Source: Daedaleopsis sinensis (lineage: Eukaryota > Basidiomycota > Agaricomycetes > Polyporales > Polyporaceae). Taken from it: 64,000 nucleotides of DNA. The DNA lies in assembly GCA_033807695.1 (NCBI GenBank), contig CM066305.1:1736001-1800000 (forward strand), read 5' to 3'. Shown piece by piece: positions 40,440-51,509 of this stretch. The notes below the pieces were generated by a model. It saw nothing but the letters and a program-made list of their open reading frames with translations. It was not told where the DNA came from and did not search any database. Positions within the stretch are counted from its first letter, which is position 1; each line of letters opens with the position of its first letter. Both the position numbers and the translations under genes were made by a program.

Positions 40440-41569
40440 ATGAGCAGTCCATTGCTGCTGAGACTCTCCGCGAACCTCCGTGCGGCTCTACCTGCCGTAG
40501 CAAGCTGCAGGACGTATGCCACGACGACGAGGACCAGTACCTTCAAGAAGGCGGCCGCTCCCAGGACTTCCACCGCGAGGGCCAGCACAATTGTCGGGCG
40601 GGGTAACCCCGCGATCATCGAAGACCTGCCCACCATAGCAGACGAGACAGAAGTCCCGCCCGAGGCCTATGCCGCTGAGCCTCCAGAAAGTGTACCCTCC
40701 TCGTCCGCTATCCAACGTGCGGCCTCTTCAGCCCCAGCTGCGAATGGGCAAGCAAGCTCGGCATTCACTCCCTTCGAGGACCCGACGAGCATTAACGGCT
40801 CTCCGATGGACCCGTCCTCCCCGGACTGGTCAAAAAGCTACTTCGGGCTGTCGACGCAGCCATTCCCCAAGGAGGCAGCGGACATCCTTCTCCAACCCAT
40901 AGACCCCTTGGATGTCGAGATCAAACCAGGTGCGCGTTGTGTCCCTAGTGTTTGCGATCGTTGCGCGTACTCAAGACCATGTCCAGACGGTCTCCTCTAC
41001 CTTCCTGAGATCAAGTACCGTCGTGTGCTGAACAAGGCGTTCGGGCCTGGTGGATGGGGTCTTGCCCCTCGGAGCGAGACGAACGTCGGAATGAAGATCG
41101 TCAGCAGAGAATACGCCCTTGTCTGTCTGGGCAGGTACGTGTTTCCTGTCAATACTAGTGCTTCCCCGTTGAAGTGTGAGGGTTGGCTAGGCTGGTGGGA
41201 ATCGCGCGAGGGGAGCAGGAGTATTTCGACCCGAATGGTATCCCAACTGCAACGGAAGCATGCAAAAGCAATGCACTGATGCGTTGCTGCAAGGACCTCG
41301 GCATTGCGAGCGAGCTCTGGTGAGTATCTCCCCTGAATTGCATCTGTGAAGGGAGTTGACCGTTTCTGTAGGGATCCTCGCTTCATTCGAGAGTTCAAGG
41401 CCAAATATTGTATGGAAGTATATGTAGAGGATGCCAGGACAAAGAAGAAGTGGGTGGCCTCTCTTACCCGTTCTTTACTTTTTATCTTTTACTGATGAGG
41501 ACTTGCAGGAAGAAGTTATGGCGGAGGAAGGACCAGCCCAAGTTCGAGTACCCTTACAAGGAGACCTAA
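40440..41569 (+). CDS. MGM101: mitochondrial genome maintenance protein Mgm101
   Basis: Five exons (40440-40929, 40987-41134, 41191-41319, 41372-41449, 41509-41569) encode 301 aa. The N-terminus is a mitochondrial presequence (Leu/Arg/Ser/Ala-rich, no acidic residues in the first 50). A low-complexity linker follows, then the conserved core from about residue 130: [53 protein letters not shown] and a Lys-rich C-terminus (TKKKKKLWRRK). Mgm101 is a Rad52-type single-strand annealing protein of mitochondrial nucleoids, needed for mtDNA maintenance and recombination. The core is very close to the yeast protein by eye. The 3' UTR contains a 33-bp tandem duplication. Confidence 0.95.
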
Positions 41570-41604
41570 CCACACTGCACTAGATGTCCATGACATTACT
41601 ATAA

Positions 41605-41670
41605 GATCTTTTAATACACACTGCTCAGTGGACTTGGGATCTTTTAATACACACTGCTCAGTGGACTTGG
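41605..41670. repeat. perfect 33-bp tandem duplication
   Basis: Two identical 33-bp units, 41605-41637 and 41638-41670, lie head to tail in the 231-bp space between the stops of the convergent MGM101 and membrane-protein genes. The copies are identical, so the event is recent. Each unit includes an AATACA element, close to A-rich polyadenylation positioning signals, so the repeat may double a 3'-end signal. Confidence 0.9.
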
Positions 41671-41800
41671 GAAAGATTGAATAGCTGTTCAATAACGACA
41701 TTACATGAAGCATCATTATACAACAAAAGCAAGCGTAGTGATGTACTCGTGTCAACAGATACCACCGCCAACCCCGAATAACTTACGCAGCGCAGTCGGC

Positions 41801-42987
41801 CTACTTCTTCCCGGCCTTGCGTTGCTTCGCCTTTTTGCTTGGACTGGTCGCAGTAGACGATGATACTGCGGTGGTCGCGCCCGAGGCAGTCTCAGTTCCC
41901 GACTTCGCCGATGCTGGAAGCGGCTGTGGTACAGAAGCAGGCGAGGGCTTATGGAGGAGACGCATGACAAGACTGGCGACTGCACCGGAGACGATCATGA
42001 GGACGAAGCGGGGCAAGCGGTTGATGACGTTGTAGAACTTCATCATCCCAAAAGCGAAGTAGTGCATCACAAACTCCCTGGATGTTGTTCAGTCAGCCAA
42101 GACACTCGTAGAAGGCCAGGGAGACGTACCGCTTGCCACCAGGTGCGAAAGAGGACTGCCATGGCTGGGAATTGCGCCAGATCTCATCCGTCATGAGCTC
42201 ACGAATGAGCTCAGGGGTGACTCGTATGCCGGATGCCTTGTAGAAACGAAGGGACTGCCCGCGGTCAGTGATGACCATGATCCAGGGTCCCCTGAGAAGA
42301 GATACTGCGCTTCAGCGGTATGTAGGCAACATCTAGGAGCAAAGTACTCACGTCCAGACAGACCACTTCGTTGTGAGATAGGTGACGTTCATGTAGTCGA
42401 CACGAGCCCATCGGACGTTTGGCAGATCCCCAGCTATGATGGTCTGGTTGTACGCATCGTCGAAAGCCTTATCGACGACCTTCGAGATAGCGTTGTTCTG
42501 CGCGGATGTGACAGAGCTGTGTATTGTGCGTGAGTTATCGCCTGGCGGTGAACAGTGCAACGAGACAGTGTACGCACATGATAGCAACCCACACCCTGTC
42601 TTTCTCCTCCTGCTCAGTCAACGGCTCGTTCACAACCATCTCCTCCCAGTTGTCGTCCGTGATGAGCGGTATGCGCTCGTCCCACGGCGAGACCGCGCCG
42701 CGCGCGACGGCATCGGTGATGTTCACGCCGATTTTGCTGAAGAGCGACACGACGGGGGGCATCAACATGATCTTGTCCATGAACCCGAGCTTCGCGCTGA
42801 TCGCGTCTGCACCAGCTGCATCAGGACTAGGAGTAGAGGATGTTTGGGCGGCGGGGTCGAAGCTGTCGCCAGGGGCGGGAGGGTCATCCAGCACGGGTTG
42901 GCCAGGTGCCCATCCGGCGGAGAAATACTGTGCGCTCGCGGACGCGGCACAGAGGAGGGATGGGAGGAGGATTGCGGACAGCTTCAT
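41801..42987 (-). CDS. secretory-pathway membrane protein, probable thioredoxin-like fold, unknown function
   Basis: Four exons on the minus strand (42987-42578, 42516-42352, 42291-42130, 42077-41801) encode 337 aa. It begins with a clear signal peptide (MKLSAILLPSLLCAASASAQ). The lumenal part (about residues 20-240) includes a beta-alpha-beta stretch, VRWARVDYMNVTYLTTKWS and GPWIMVITDRGQSLRFYKA, that looks like a thioredoxin fold without a CxxC. One transmembrane helix follows (FVLMIVSGAVASLVMRLLH), then a short cytosolic tail that ends in lysines (KKAKQRKAGKK), a pattern suiting ER retention by the C-terminal di-lysine type signal. It resembles TMX-type ER proteins in layout, but the active site is missing. 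It is conserved in basidiomycetes as far as I recall; the role is unknown. Confidence 0.82.
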
Positions 42988-43583
42988 TGTCGCGTCGTTT
43001 AGTCAAGCGACGCACAAGCGAGAGGGGGAGGGGGAGGGTGACGAGGAGGGCTGCTCGCGCGGGCTGGGTTTTGTAGGAGCGCGGAGCGGGAGGAGCAGGG
43101 GAGTTGGGTTGGTCGCCTCCTGAGAACAGAGATAAGATGTGCCTGAGACCCAGTATTGTCTGAATTATTATCTGAATTATTTCTCCTGTCTCCTGATTGC
43201 AGACGTGGCACGCCAATAATCCCGGTGCATTCTTCTGCTTCCGCTATCCAGGGGTGCGCGACTGGCTAGAGCATAAGAGGCGGCGCGAAGGGGGGTTACC
43301 GCGAGATCGCCATGTAAATTAATGTTAATGTTACCGGCAGATATGCCGTAAAAGGACATGGACATTGGAGGGACACGCGCGCTCCGAGGCACGTAGTACA
43401 CACTCCTGCACCTCTCCTCGACGTCTGCAACACCCGCTGCACCGTCGAGCAGGTCTCTCTGTCCTGTTTGTCTGGTGTCATCTATATCCGCCTACCTGGA
43501 CCTGCTTGTCGCGCTTGCTAGGTGTGAAGCTAATCCATCGGTCGGCTCTTCGCGGGACGCGAGGACAACGTGTCCGTGCAATC
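42988..43583. promoter_or_regulatory. divergent promoter between the ER membrane-protein gene and KEX1
   Basis: This 596-bp space lies between divergent start codons of two secretory-pathway genes. Near the left end the non-template strand is a long purine tract (about 43018-43100). No exon is seen. Confidence 0.45.
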
Positions 43584-46086
43584 ATGCACCCGGTGTTTCC
43601 CATTCATCTCTTCTCCGTTCTGTACTCTCTGTTATGCTCCTTGCCATATGCATTGTCCGCGCCCACAGACGGTCAGTCCCAGCGTCTTATTTCCTTGCGC
43701 GCGGGTACAGAATCTTGCTAAAGCAGCGAGACCCTTGGCAGTACCCTCCGCCGCTTCGTTCTATGTGCCACATCTCCCCGGCCTCCACCAAGATGACGCG
43801 CGTCCGCTGCGCATGTACGCAGGACACCTCTCTTCTGACCCAGATGCAGGGGTCGCATCTCCGACAGATGTCACCGCGCATCTGTATTTCTTTATGGTCA
43901 AGGCACGGCGGACAGCGGACAAGGAAAGAATCATATTCTGGCTGAACGTGAGCAAACGTACTTGATATGTGCGTCTATGCATGCGCTCTAACTGCCGTCT
44001 GCTCGCAGGGTGGTCCAGGATGCTCGTCTTTCGACGGTCTGATGATGGAGGTCGGTCCATGGCGGATGGACGCGAATGGCGGGTTGCGGACCAAGGTCGG
44101 AGGCTGGGAGGAATATGCTACAGTAGTCTTCGGTGCGTTTAACCCCAAGTCTGGCATCACGCATATACTCATCCGCTATTGTCTGCTTGTCTTAAGTCGA
44201 CCAGCCTGCCGGAACAGGGTTCTCGTACGCGCCCTCAAACAAATTCGATCATGAACTGCCCGAGGTAGGTTTGCTCCTTTCACAGACACAATGACATGTG
44301 TCGTGACTATCCCAGACTGCTGGGCATTTTGTAGAATTTCTTCGCAACTTTTACCAAGTGTTCCCTGAGTACATGGACGTCGACGTAAGTGGCAAAATGC
44401 CTCAATCCGTAGGAAGCGTCTGACTGCATGGTTCTCGCAGGCATACATCGCAGGCGAGAGTTATGCGGGACAGTATATCCCTTATTTCGCAGATGCCGTC
44501 CTCAATTCTAAGCAGTTGAGAATTCCTCTTCGAGGCGCAGCGATCGGAAACGGCTGGATAGATGCACGAAGGCAATACCCTGCTTACCTTGATTACGCGG
44601 TCAAACACGGCCTACTCGAGGAGGGAACTACTGTGAGACGACCTTCTATTACCTTTAGTCGCATCTAGTACTCAAACTTTCAATTTGCTTAGACGTGGAA
44701 GACGGCTAAGGACGTGACCGACCAATGTGTAGAAGAGCTCAAGAAACAAGAAGACGTCGAGCACGTGCACGTTGATATTTGCGAAAACGTTATGGGCGCT
44801 GTGACAGCTGGTAAGAGCCACAAGTAAGTGCTCGTCATGATCGGGCAAACAGGCAGGGAATTCATGCAAAATGACAGGGTCGATGGCGTTGAGATGTGTA
44901 CAAACATCTACGACGTGCGACTTGAGGACATCGAGCCACAATGCGGCTTGAACTGGCCACCAGATCTCAAAGGAGTGCAGAAATATCTTGCCGTGAGTTC
45001 CCTCTGAATCATTCTCAGGATGAGGCTTGAAGATACCTGCTCTATAGAGGAAGGATGTCGTCCACGCGATACATGCGGATAACGTCCCCGGAGAGTGGGT
45101 GGAGTGTAGGAGTCGCGTACACACCGAGTTCACGACACGCACATCCAATTCATCCATAACCATTCTTCCTCGCGTACTCGAAAGAATCCCTATCATGCTC
45201 TTCGTCGGCGATCAGGACCTGATATGCAACTATGTCGGGATCGAGAACATGATTCAATCTATGACATGGAATGGCGAAGCCGGACTGGGGGTCAGTAATC
45301 ATTTAGGAATTACTAGAGCTAGTGCTAATCCTGCCATGTACTCCTCAGAAGGTCCAAACGCAGTCCTGGTCTGTCGGGAGCAAGCCTGCAGGTACATGGG
45401 TGACATCTCGCAACTTGACTTACGTCAAGGTATGTTTTGTCTCCCCCAGCCATACAGTGGCACAGACACTCATCGGCTAATCAACAGGTGTTCAATGCGT
45501 CGCACATGGTGGGCTACGATGTTGCGGACGTCGCACACGATATGATCCTCCGCTTCATGGGGGTGAACTTCACCGCCATCACGGACGGCTCTGCGCGCAT
45601 CCCGAGCTCCGTCGGAGACGAGACCAAACCCGTTCCAGTCCTGCTCGACGACGTCCCAACAGCCAGCGCTCCGGCATCGACCAAGACCCCCCAGCAGGAC
45701 AAGGCGATGTGGGAAGGTACGTGTCTATATCCAGGGTTTTTGCACGTGCGCTGTTTCCTGACGTTTGTGCGACACCCACAGCGTACTACAACGCCGGCTC
45801 CGCCGCGCTGGTGCTCCTCCTCGTGGGTCTCCTTGTCGGAGGGTTCTTCTGGTGGCGCCTACGCAAAGGCCGCTCCAGGGGACTGTTGCTCTCGACGGCC
45901 GAGGAGCACATTCCGCTTAACCCGACCGATGACGGGAACAGGTTCAGGGATGGTGATGGGGATGGGGATGGGGACGGATTCCGTTCACGCAAGGGTAAGG
46001 AGAGGGCGCATGAAGTCGAGGAGGAGGAAGCGATCTTCGATGTGGGAGACGACGACGACGATGAGAGGAGTCCGCGACCGCGGTGA
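43584..46086 (+). CDS. KEX1: Kex1-type serine carboxypeptidase (Golgi, membrane-bound)
   Basis: Twelve exons (43584-43671, 43727-43947, 44009-44132, 44197-44264, 44316-44384, 44441-44632, 44693-44823, 44878-44992, 45048-45290, 45349-45429, 45488-45716, 45782-46086) give 621 aa. A signal peptide precedes the S10 peptidase domain: oxyanion block [11 protein letters not shown], nucleophile Ser197 in GESYAG, Asp near 393 in GDQDLICN and His near 450 in [10 protein letters not shown] stalk, one transmembrane helix ([17 protein letters not shown]) and an acidic cytosolic tail follow. Kex1 trims C-terminal Lys/Arg from peptides cut by Kex2 in the late Golgi. The tail contains a DG repeat encoded by GATGGG units at 45949-45975. 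Exon 2 may start 3 nt earlier, an equally in-phase acceptor. Confidence 0.95.
45949..45975 (+). repeat. hexanucleotide repeat coding for Asp-Gly
   Basis: Four head-to-tail GATGG(T/G) units encode an Asp-Gly run in the cytosolic tail of Kex1. Such repeats change length readily. Confidence 0.7.
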
Positions 46087-46887
46087 TTGTGGCCAGGTGA
46101 GTAGACGTGTTAAATCACGCACATGCTAGCTTTATGCATAAACGTAGTAGACTCGTAATAGATATAGTTATTCTCTTCATCCTGTGCCGTACATTCGATG
46201 ACCGACACGGAGTCACGGATCCTCTCGTGCATCGACCCACAAACAAGTAAATACGAGTGATCACTTTGTAGCTCATGTCAACATTGTGGTTCGCGCGCGC
46301 ATGGGTTTCGACGTTCACGTAGAATATCAACATCGCATTGAGTTCCTCTAACTACTGACATCAATAAAAAGAGTAACTAGGAAGAGGTGAATGTCTGCGT
46401 TATGGTTTTTCCACAACCGTCACAGCCACATAGTGGCACCCCGTCCGGAGACGAGGATGTACGGAAAGTTCAGGAATATAACGCCGCACCGCGCCCCACA
46501 TCAACCTCTCCAGCGAATCAACACCCGTGAAGGCAGACTCAGCTGTGGCGAGAGGGAGCAAGGCGACGATGCTCGGTCTCGTGAGCACCCCGAAGGATGC
46601 CTCGCTCCGCCAACTGTGACAACGCCATGCAGACGAGCGAACGTCTGCGCGCACGCAGGACGTGCTGACGCTTCGGTGGTTGGCTGGACACTGGAGAGAA
46701 CGCGCTCACGAAATTTGCGTGGTTATATAGGCCGTCGGCTGGCGGAGATCAAACTTGCGTTGGCAATGTTTGTCCCCACGCGCTCCAGCCACAGACGCGT
46801 CGGGCAGGGCGCTACTGCTCGTAACTCGTTCGCGTGAGCCACACACATCTTAGGCAGATGCAACTTGCCATGGACAAGACACACCGG
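46087..46887. other. intergenic between KEX1 and SPC19
   Basis: No exon is supported. It holds the KEX1 3' UTR and the SPC19 promoter. Two in-frame ATGs at 46834 and 46870 lie just upstream of the chosen SPC19 start. Confidence 0.5.
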
Positions 46888-47671
46888 ATGTCGCGCCTGT
46901 CGGTTCATCCCAGGCTGGGGCCTAGGGACTCCATCTTTCCTGGCAACCCAGACCTGCACAGAGCCGTCGATAGCAGCGCGACATGTAGCCCGTATCTCCG
47001 CGAATGCGTCATGGCCATGGAGGATTGTTGCGACGAGGTTCGTGCGCCATTCGCCAGGACTGCGGTTGGTGGAGATATTGACAGGAGGCTGCTTGCCAGG
47101 CGTATGAAGCCCAGGAGCTGATCAGGCAGGGCACATATGACCTGCCACGGATGGCCAAGGTTCTCGACAGCGAGCGCGTGAGTGGACATGCCGCTTCTCT
47201 GTTTGACCGCGCACTCATTACCACGATGATATCCAGGTATTCCTGCTCGTAGACGAGGGGAAGATACGACGGTACAAAGCCGATCTGTCGGACGAGATCG
47301 AGCCGCAGATCAACGAGCTTATCTCCCGTGCGGAGAAAGGTCTTGACGTCCTTCTCAAGAAGGAGAGTCTGCTGCAGGCCAAGGTCAGCCTTCCTGGCAG
47401 TGCGTACAAGAGCGAAACTGACATGCATACAGGTCGAAGCTACGCAGACTCGCCCTTCCTCAAGGGGCGCCGTGAATACGACAGGGATGAACAAGCTCGA
47501 TATGCGCCGTATGCAGATGCTCGCTCGGCAACGTCAGAAACTCGAGGACGAGGTCGCGACGCTGCAAGCGGAAGTAGATGCTATGGTGATCCTTTGCATC
47601 CCATTCCCTCTACATTCATGCACCCGCTAACATGGTCTACTTTTTAGGAACTTGCATCGATGAGCAAATAA
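46888..47671 (+). CDS. SPC19: DASH/Dam1 complex subunit Spc19
   Basis: Five exons (46888-47037, 47100-47177, 47237-47383, 47433-47585, 47648-47671) encode 183 aa. The conserved N-terminus (CVMAMEDCCDEAYEAQELI) and the central RVFLLVDEGKIRRYKADLSD block, which corresponds to the RVFRLVPEYDVERSK block of the yeast protein, identify Spc19. The second half is coiled coil (ARQRQKLEDEVATLQAEVDA). The ten-subunit DASH complex forms rings on kinetochore microtubules and couples chromosomes to their ends. The start at 46888 gives the typical MSRLS opening; in-frame ATGs at 46870 and 46834 would add 6 or 18 residues. The last coding exon is only 24 nt. Confidence 0.9.
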
Positions 47672-47749
47672 ACGACCGTTTGATACCCAAGACTCGGGCA
47701 ACGTGTGTATCATACAACAGGATCACTGTACCTCTAGCTTTGCTTCACG

Positions 47750-50333
47750 CTATTCCATTTGCAGCTCTCCGATAATGATCGCCTCAACATAGTCACCGAT
47801 CTCGAGCCTGCTAGGCCCCTTCTCAGCCCTGGGTGGTAACGCGATCAGACCATTGGCGCCTTTCAGACTGGCGACCCTGCTTGATCGCTGCCCTCCTGTG
47901 CTGTAGGCTTTGAACCCGTCCAGCGTCGCTCTGATGATCGCGCGGTGGTATTCTGGTCGTTGGTCCAACCGCAGCGTTTCTTGGATCTGCAGCACATTGT
48001 CATTGCATTGAGCGGTCAAGACGCCCTGGTGCTTCAACGTTTCCAACTTACCTGTACGCGCACACTAGGCAGCCGACAGCGATCCTGGGGCCACCCACCA
48101 AGCCTTCTCAAAGCAGGGATGACGAAGACATGGAAGGTGACCAGCGCGCTGGCGGGGTTTCCAGGGAGGGCGAACAACGGTACCCGTTCCGTACGGCCGT
48201 TCGGGGTCGGGATGGTGGCGAATGTGGTCGGCTTTCCCGGCTTGACTTTCACGCGTCCAAAATGCACCGTGCCGTTCAGATAGTTCTCGATGACCGGCTT
48301 GAGGAGGTCGCCGACTCCCATCGACGTTCCTCCGGTGGTGAGAATGAGGTCGGCGGCTTCTAGCCCTCGGCGCAGGACTTCGATGTGTGCTTCGAGGCTG
48401 GGTCCGAACGTAAGCGTCGTCGCTCGCGTGGACAGAACTGAGAGCTCCAAACTGACCTGTCGGGTACAATCCCGAGGTCGATCACTTCGTATCCTAGCCC
48501 TTCCAGAGCAGCGTGCAATGACGGCCGGTTTGTGTCCCAGATTCCGCCCCATCCGTCGCTGGGAAGCGGATTCGGGGACTGCACGTCTAGCAGCTCGTTT
48601 CCCGTGCTCAAAAGCGCCACGACAGGCTTTTTGAACGTCCTCACCTGTAGGAAGACCAGCATGTCAGTACGCGAATGCCGCTGCCCAGCCCGACTGGTGA
48701 CATCTCACCATCGTTCGCCCGACGAACGCGAGCGTCCCGATCTCGCCCCCCGCGCTGTTGACGACCGTCCCCCGCTCGAGCACAAGGTCGCCTTGACGGA
48801 CGTCCGATCCGGGCTCGCGCACGTTCTCTCCACGCGGGACTTGCGCGAGCGTCTCGACCTCGTTCTCCTCGACCTCTTCGCCCGCAGGGGACCGATGGGT
48901 GCTGTGCAGACGCGTGTCTTCGACCATGATCACCGCATCCGTCCCGGCGGGGAGAGGGCCGCCGGTGTTGATGCGGAAGATCGTGCCCAGGGGCAGGGGC
49001 ACTGAGAGGTTGTGAGTGCGCGATGTGAGTACTTTGTAGATCCCCGGGGGGTCGGTCGCTGAACAGAGCATACAGGCGATTAGCGACATGGCACGCATAG
49101 GATAGCGTCGACTCGCGGGACTCACAGCGTAAGGCGTAGCCGTCGACGTTTGTGCTGAACGTGGTTGGGACGTTCTGCGGTGCGAACACGTCTTCTGCGA
49201 TCACGCAGCCTTTCAGTCTGGAAGTGACCTTTCGAAACGCCCAATCATCAAACACAAAGCGTATTTGCATTGGGTTGGTTTCCACTTACTGCTTCCTCGT
49301 ATACAGGGAGGGGCTGAACCTCTCTCAAGATGGCGAGGAGGGCCTCGGAGACGGACACTAATGGATACGGTGACTCCCTGTGCCGCGTATGCGCTAGATG
49401 GGACGGACGCACGACGTTTAGCCCGGGGCTCAACCTGCTTCCAATAGGGCCTACCTGGCAGGGCCGGATCGTGCGACAGCACGCTGCGCGGCTTCGGTGT
49501 ATGGTGACCATGCCCATGGTCATGGTCATGATGATGGTGAGCATGGTCGTGGTCGTGGTTGTGAATGTGCCCGCTCCTCGACGCGGGGGAGCCGACTCCG
49601 GTAGACGGGGCCGGTCCCGCAGAGCTCCCTGAAGCGACAGAGCCCTCTCCGACTATGCGGATGCCTTCCTTGGCGAGGGACGCGTGGACGCGCTGGCCGC
49701 TCCCGCCGCGGATGAGCTCGAGCGCGTGGTTCGCGACCCCCGCTTGCAGGAGCGCGGCGACGTTCTCTTGCACGGCTTTGACGCTCCCTGGGAGGGTGAC
49801 GATAAGCGTGTTCTTGATTGTGCCCGCAACTGGGCGCGACAGGGCGGCGAGCGGGGTCGCCTGAAGAGACGCGTTCAGCAGTAGGTGCACGATGCCTGAA
49901 GCTTCGCGGTCGAGGAGGGGCCTTATCGCCTGTGTCGCAAGGACATTGATGTGAACATGACTGTGACCGTGCGGTGGATGCAAGGTTTCGCGCTCACTTC
50001 TGGTGTCCTATCGCGCACACTGAAGCCGGTGCCGCCGGTAGTGATGATCAAGTCGACATCGCCTTGATCGCACCAGGCAAGCACGACCGCACGGATGCGA
50101 ATCTCGTCGTCTGGGACGATCTGCAGGTGTGTGCATACGTATCCGTTCTGGGTGAGGATGCTTTGGATGACCGGCCCGGAACGGTCGGCAGACGCGTCGA
50201 GCGACGCGGTGTCACTAACTGATGGATAATTGTGGTTAGTGGCGCATCTATACGCGCAAGTATATGCGGAAAGCAAACCTGTGAGGATGGCCACTCTCGC
50301 TCCTGACATGGTGGTGGATGGAGTGAGAGACAT
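47750..50333 (-). CDS. cnxE: molybdenum cofactor biosynthesis fusion protein (MogA + MoeA; gephyrin/CnxE type)
   Basis: Nine exons on the minus strand (50333-50279, 50218-49998, 49929-49455, 49393-49290, 49228-49126, 49058-48709, 48644-48457, 48397-48052, 47986-47750) give 692 aa. Residues 1-180 are the MogA domain that adenylylates molybdopterin (VAILTVSDTASLDASADRSG, LIITTGGTGFSVRDRTPE). A linker at about residues 212-235 is almost all His, Asp and Gly. The MoeA domain, which inserts molybdate, follows (ESPYPLVSVSEALL, TFSTNVDGYALR, NTGGPLPAGTDAVIMVED, ILTTGGTSMGVGD, LFALPGNPASALVTF). The order MogA-MoeA matches gephyrin and fungal CnxE, not plant Cnx1. Splice choices for exons 4, 5 and 8 were the only ones that kept phase. 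A second in-frame ATG lies at 50309. Confidence 0.95.
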
Positions 50334-51509
50334 ATCTTAGTAGGGCGCCCGCCGCGAGCTTCCTGGACGTGCCAAACGTCATTCACTCGCAGTGAGTTCG
50401 CGGTCACCCACGGCTGGTACGGCAGTTAAAGCCACCCTGAAGTCGCACTATTGCGCAAGAACTGAGAATAATCAGTCGCGGTTCTATGTACATTAGATGT
50501 ACGCTACGATGATTGGCGACATACGGATTAGTACTCGACTATACACGCACATCACTTACAATTGCCGGTCCGAAGCTCCGATGTAACGAAAGAGCGCTAG
50601 TGGGAAGCCTTCAAGCAGCGAAGGTATTCGGCGCACAAAACGCGGTTTGCATTCTGAACAATAGCCGTTGGACGTCAGACATCCGACATGGTAAGGAAAA
50701 TACAAATGACAGATGGAGGGCATCTCATGACCATCCGGGGTTTGCTGGGTTTGTGTCTCCAGCTGCGGAGAAGACTTCGCGAGCGAAAATGAACGGCTAT
50801 CACTTGCCACGTATACGCGCAGGAAGGTCCAGGCATTCGCGCGAGGTTCTCAAGTGTTCTCAACGGGGGCGGGATAAGCCAGTCAGAAGGCTAAAGGCAA
50901 ACTCACAGAGTATCAGTTGACTCTGCGACCTTCCCAGACACGCTCCGTTTGCTGTCCTGTAGCCATGTTCCGAGCCTTGTTAACGTTAGCCCAGCCCTTG
51001 CCCTTCAACGGCCGATCCGCGGCGCGGGTCTCGGGCATGTCGTTCTTCAGTAGTTAGTAAGTACGACCCTCGGGAATCGCAAGGGCCTGGGATCCCCATT
51101 GAGCATGTGCTGTTCGCGGTTTCAAACCGTCGGGACTTGCAGAGTTGTGTTCGCGCTACGGGCGAGGACTGGGCACGCAATTGGTCACTGGGGGTGCGGC
51201 AGCGTCCCGGACTGTAGACTCTGCGAGAATCCGCCAGGAACGCACGGTCGCCGGGAACGTCGTGTTACGGTACGGGGAGGTCATGGGCGAGGTCAGACGA
51301 GGGCCCAAAAGCCCGGGTGGCACTGGCAAGCATCTACGGCCGACGGGTGACCGTGATGGAGGGAAAACAGGGACGGGCGTAGCGAGTGATACGAGATGGT
51401 TGGGGTCCGTCTCAAAGTGGAGGCTCGCCCGACGCGAGTCGAGGGCGCGGGCCTTTTGCCTTTCTCCGTCACGGTTGGGAAATTCCGTGATCTCCCTCTC
51501 CTCTTCCGC
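50334..51509. other. divergent intergenic region, cnxE / first Pgc1-like gene
   Basis: This 1.2-kb region lies between divergent start codons. Open frames of about 130 codons at 50513-50920 and 51145-51513 have poor codon use and no family look, and are rejected. No RNA gene was found by eye. Confidence 0.45.

Noticed and set aside
49213..49455. Continuation of the cnxE exon 3 frame past the donor
   Set aside because: The read-through protein loses the MoeA sequence; splicing at 49455 to 49393 restores it.
50513..50920. 135-codon plus-strand frame in the cnxE promoter region
   Set aside because: Poor codon use and no recognisable sequence; no splice partners.
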